Source of the DNA: Blakeslea trispora | Taxonomy: Eukaryota; Mucoromycota; Mucoromycetes; Mucorales; Choanephoraceae | DNA length: 23,134 nt | Assembly: GCA_025331445.1 (NCBI GenBank) | Contig: JAIWNE010000238.1 | Location: 1-23,134 of the forward strand | Direction: 5' to 3' | Part shown: positions 22,331 to 23,134 of the stretch, piece after piece | Layout: each line of letters starts with the position of its first letter | Numbering within the stretch: the stretch's first letter is position 1 | Program-made: the position numbers and the translations under genes | Notes under the pieces: model-generated | The model's database searches: none | Seen by the model: the letters and a program-made list of their open reading frames with translations, nothing else | Told to the model about the DNA's origin: nothing

Positions 22331-22839
22331 GTTCTTTGTTTCGCAAACAAACGACTGCATATTGTGCTGAAGCTATTCTCTCTTTTTAGCAGTGAGGTAT
22401 GAGAATTGTACCAACAAAGCAAAACAAGTACTACTGATTGATAGCTCTTGTTTGTGATAAGGTAACTCAATATCTACAACTCAAAAAATAAGATTTAGAG
22501 GGTCATACTCTTTTTAAAAGTGATTGCGAAAAACGGCACGCCCGTAGTAGTCTCTGTCATTTTAAGCGAGAGAACTATACAAGAATATCAATTATTGAAA
22601 CAAAAAAAAACAGTTACGGATGAATTCTTACTAGTTTGGATCATTGAGAATATAAGAGCATAAAAAAACCTTAGTGCTGTCTCTGCTTCGGATTAATTGA
22701 TGTTTGTCAAATTTTTCTCTTTACATCTTAGAGATGGAGTATTCTCCGTCTTTTTACTGATACCATCATGGCTTCACGCATCGTCAAAAAAAACAAGTCC
22801 ATAAAGTAAAATAACAATCAATACATCAGTCAATGACGG
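22331..22839. other. Intergenic region upstream of the CMP kinase
   Basis: About 500 bases without coding potential. Contains a possible diverged relative of the 22260 repeat arm at 22544-22571 and a short GC-containing stem-loop at about 22730-22753 (GATGGAG/CTCCGTC) followed by five T. Confidence 0.4.
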
Positions 22840-22846
22840 TATAAAT
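22840..22846 (+). promoter_or_regulatory. TATA box of the CMP kinase gene
   Basis: TATAAAT 109 bases before the ATG at 22949, consistent with the spacing at the two other TATA-type plus-strand genes here. Confidence 0.45.
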
Positions 22847-22948
22847 CATTCAACTTTACAAGAATTGCAATAGCTGATACAAAAGGAACGCCAAAACAAT
22901 TAATTTTATGCAAATAATTCTTTTGTTTTTATCATTGCTTAAAAACGA

Positions 22949-23134
22949 ATGTCTCGCTTATTTCGAGTTGCTATTGATGGCCCAGGTGCTTCTGGAAAGA
23001 GTAAGCATGCATAGCCAGCTTTTTATTCTTCTTCTTCTGTTGTTAAACGCTACCTGATCTTAGGCACAACGGCTAAGCTGCTAGCCAAGAAAACAGGCTT
23101 TGACATTGATTCTGGTGCCATGTTTCGAGCAGTA
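22949..23134 (+). CDS. (d)CMP kinase, bacterial Cmk type (5' part, runs off window)
   Basis: Exon 1 is 22949-23000, a 63-nt GTAAGC...TTAG intron follows (23001-23063), and exon 2 starts at 23064 and is cut by the window edge. The spliced start reads MSRLFRVAIDGPGASGKS then TTAKLLAKKTGFDIDSGAMF. This is the P-loop (GPGASGKST) and the D/S-T/S-GAMFR segment of bacterial-type cytidylate kinases, which phosphorylate CMP and dCMP using ATP. It differs from the UMP/CMP kinases (adenylate-kinase type) usual for the eukaryotic cytosol. No targeting peptide is obvious before the P-loop. Only 41 residues are visible, so completeness cannot be judged. Confidence 0.82.

Noticed and set aside
19611..22507. 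12-bp inverted match TATGACCCTCTA (19611) / TAGAGGGTCATA (22496) as transposon ends
   Set aside because: Several 12-bp inverted matches are expected by chance in 23 kb, and no target duplication or matching internal ORF supports it.
22730..22753. Stem-loop plus T-run resembling a bacterial terminator
   Set aside because: The genome is eukaryotic and no Pol III gene precedes it; the hairpin is short with mismatches.

Overview
The window looks like nuclear DNA of an early-diverging filamentous fungus, most likely Mucoromycota (Mucorales-like). This is inferred from AT-rich intergenic DNA, short GT-AG introns (about 48-86 nt, often with a CTAAT/CTAAC branch site), eukaryotic core genes, and transposon relics of types I associate with Mucoromycota. 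No species can be named from sequence alone. Splice sites below were placed by hand from reading-phase agreement and family conservation.

The left 14.4 kb is gene-dense. A secreted subtilisin-like protease (459-2991, +, 5 exons) runs tail to tail against the 26S proteasome subunit Rpn2 (6340-3070, -, 9 exons). Rpn2 shares a 247-bp promoter region with the divergent Paf1-complex subunit Ctr9 (6588-9786, +, 5 exons). Ctr9 is convergent with a KDM4/JMJD2-type histone demethylase (12328-9962, -, 12 exons), which is followed upstream in tandem by a UBA-UAS-UIM-UBX Cdc48/p97 cofactor of the UBXN7/Ubx5 type (14375-12645, -, 7 exons). Two of these genes serve ubiquitin/proteasome turnover (Rpn2, UBX) and two act on chromatin during transcription (Ctr9, KDM4); the clustering need not mean co-regulation.

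The right 8.5 kb is gene-poor and reads as a transposon graveyard. It holds a heavily mutated tyrosine-recombinase relic (15886-14579, -), an intact tRNA-Glu(TTC) (17018-16948, -), an N-terminal fragment of a DDE-type transposase (19452-18721, -), a possible small secreted protein gene (from 20520, +), and a roughly 70-bp inverted-repeat element like a miniature transposon (22260-22330). At the right edge starts a bacterial-type (d)CMP kinase gene (22949 to beyond the window, +).

Points most worth a second look: a one-base frame break in Rpn2 that would remove its Rpn13-docking tail; an 8-nt microexon, two GC-AG introns and two GTTCAT donors in the KDM4 and UBX genes; a KDM4 protein with animal-like PHD and Tudor-like modules in a fungus; and the Trp-to-stop decay pattern of the recombinase relic. 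I saw no CRISPR array, operon or obvious novel defence or biosynthetic system.
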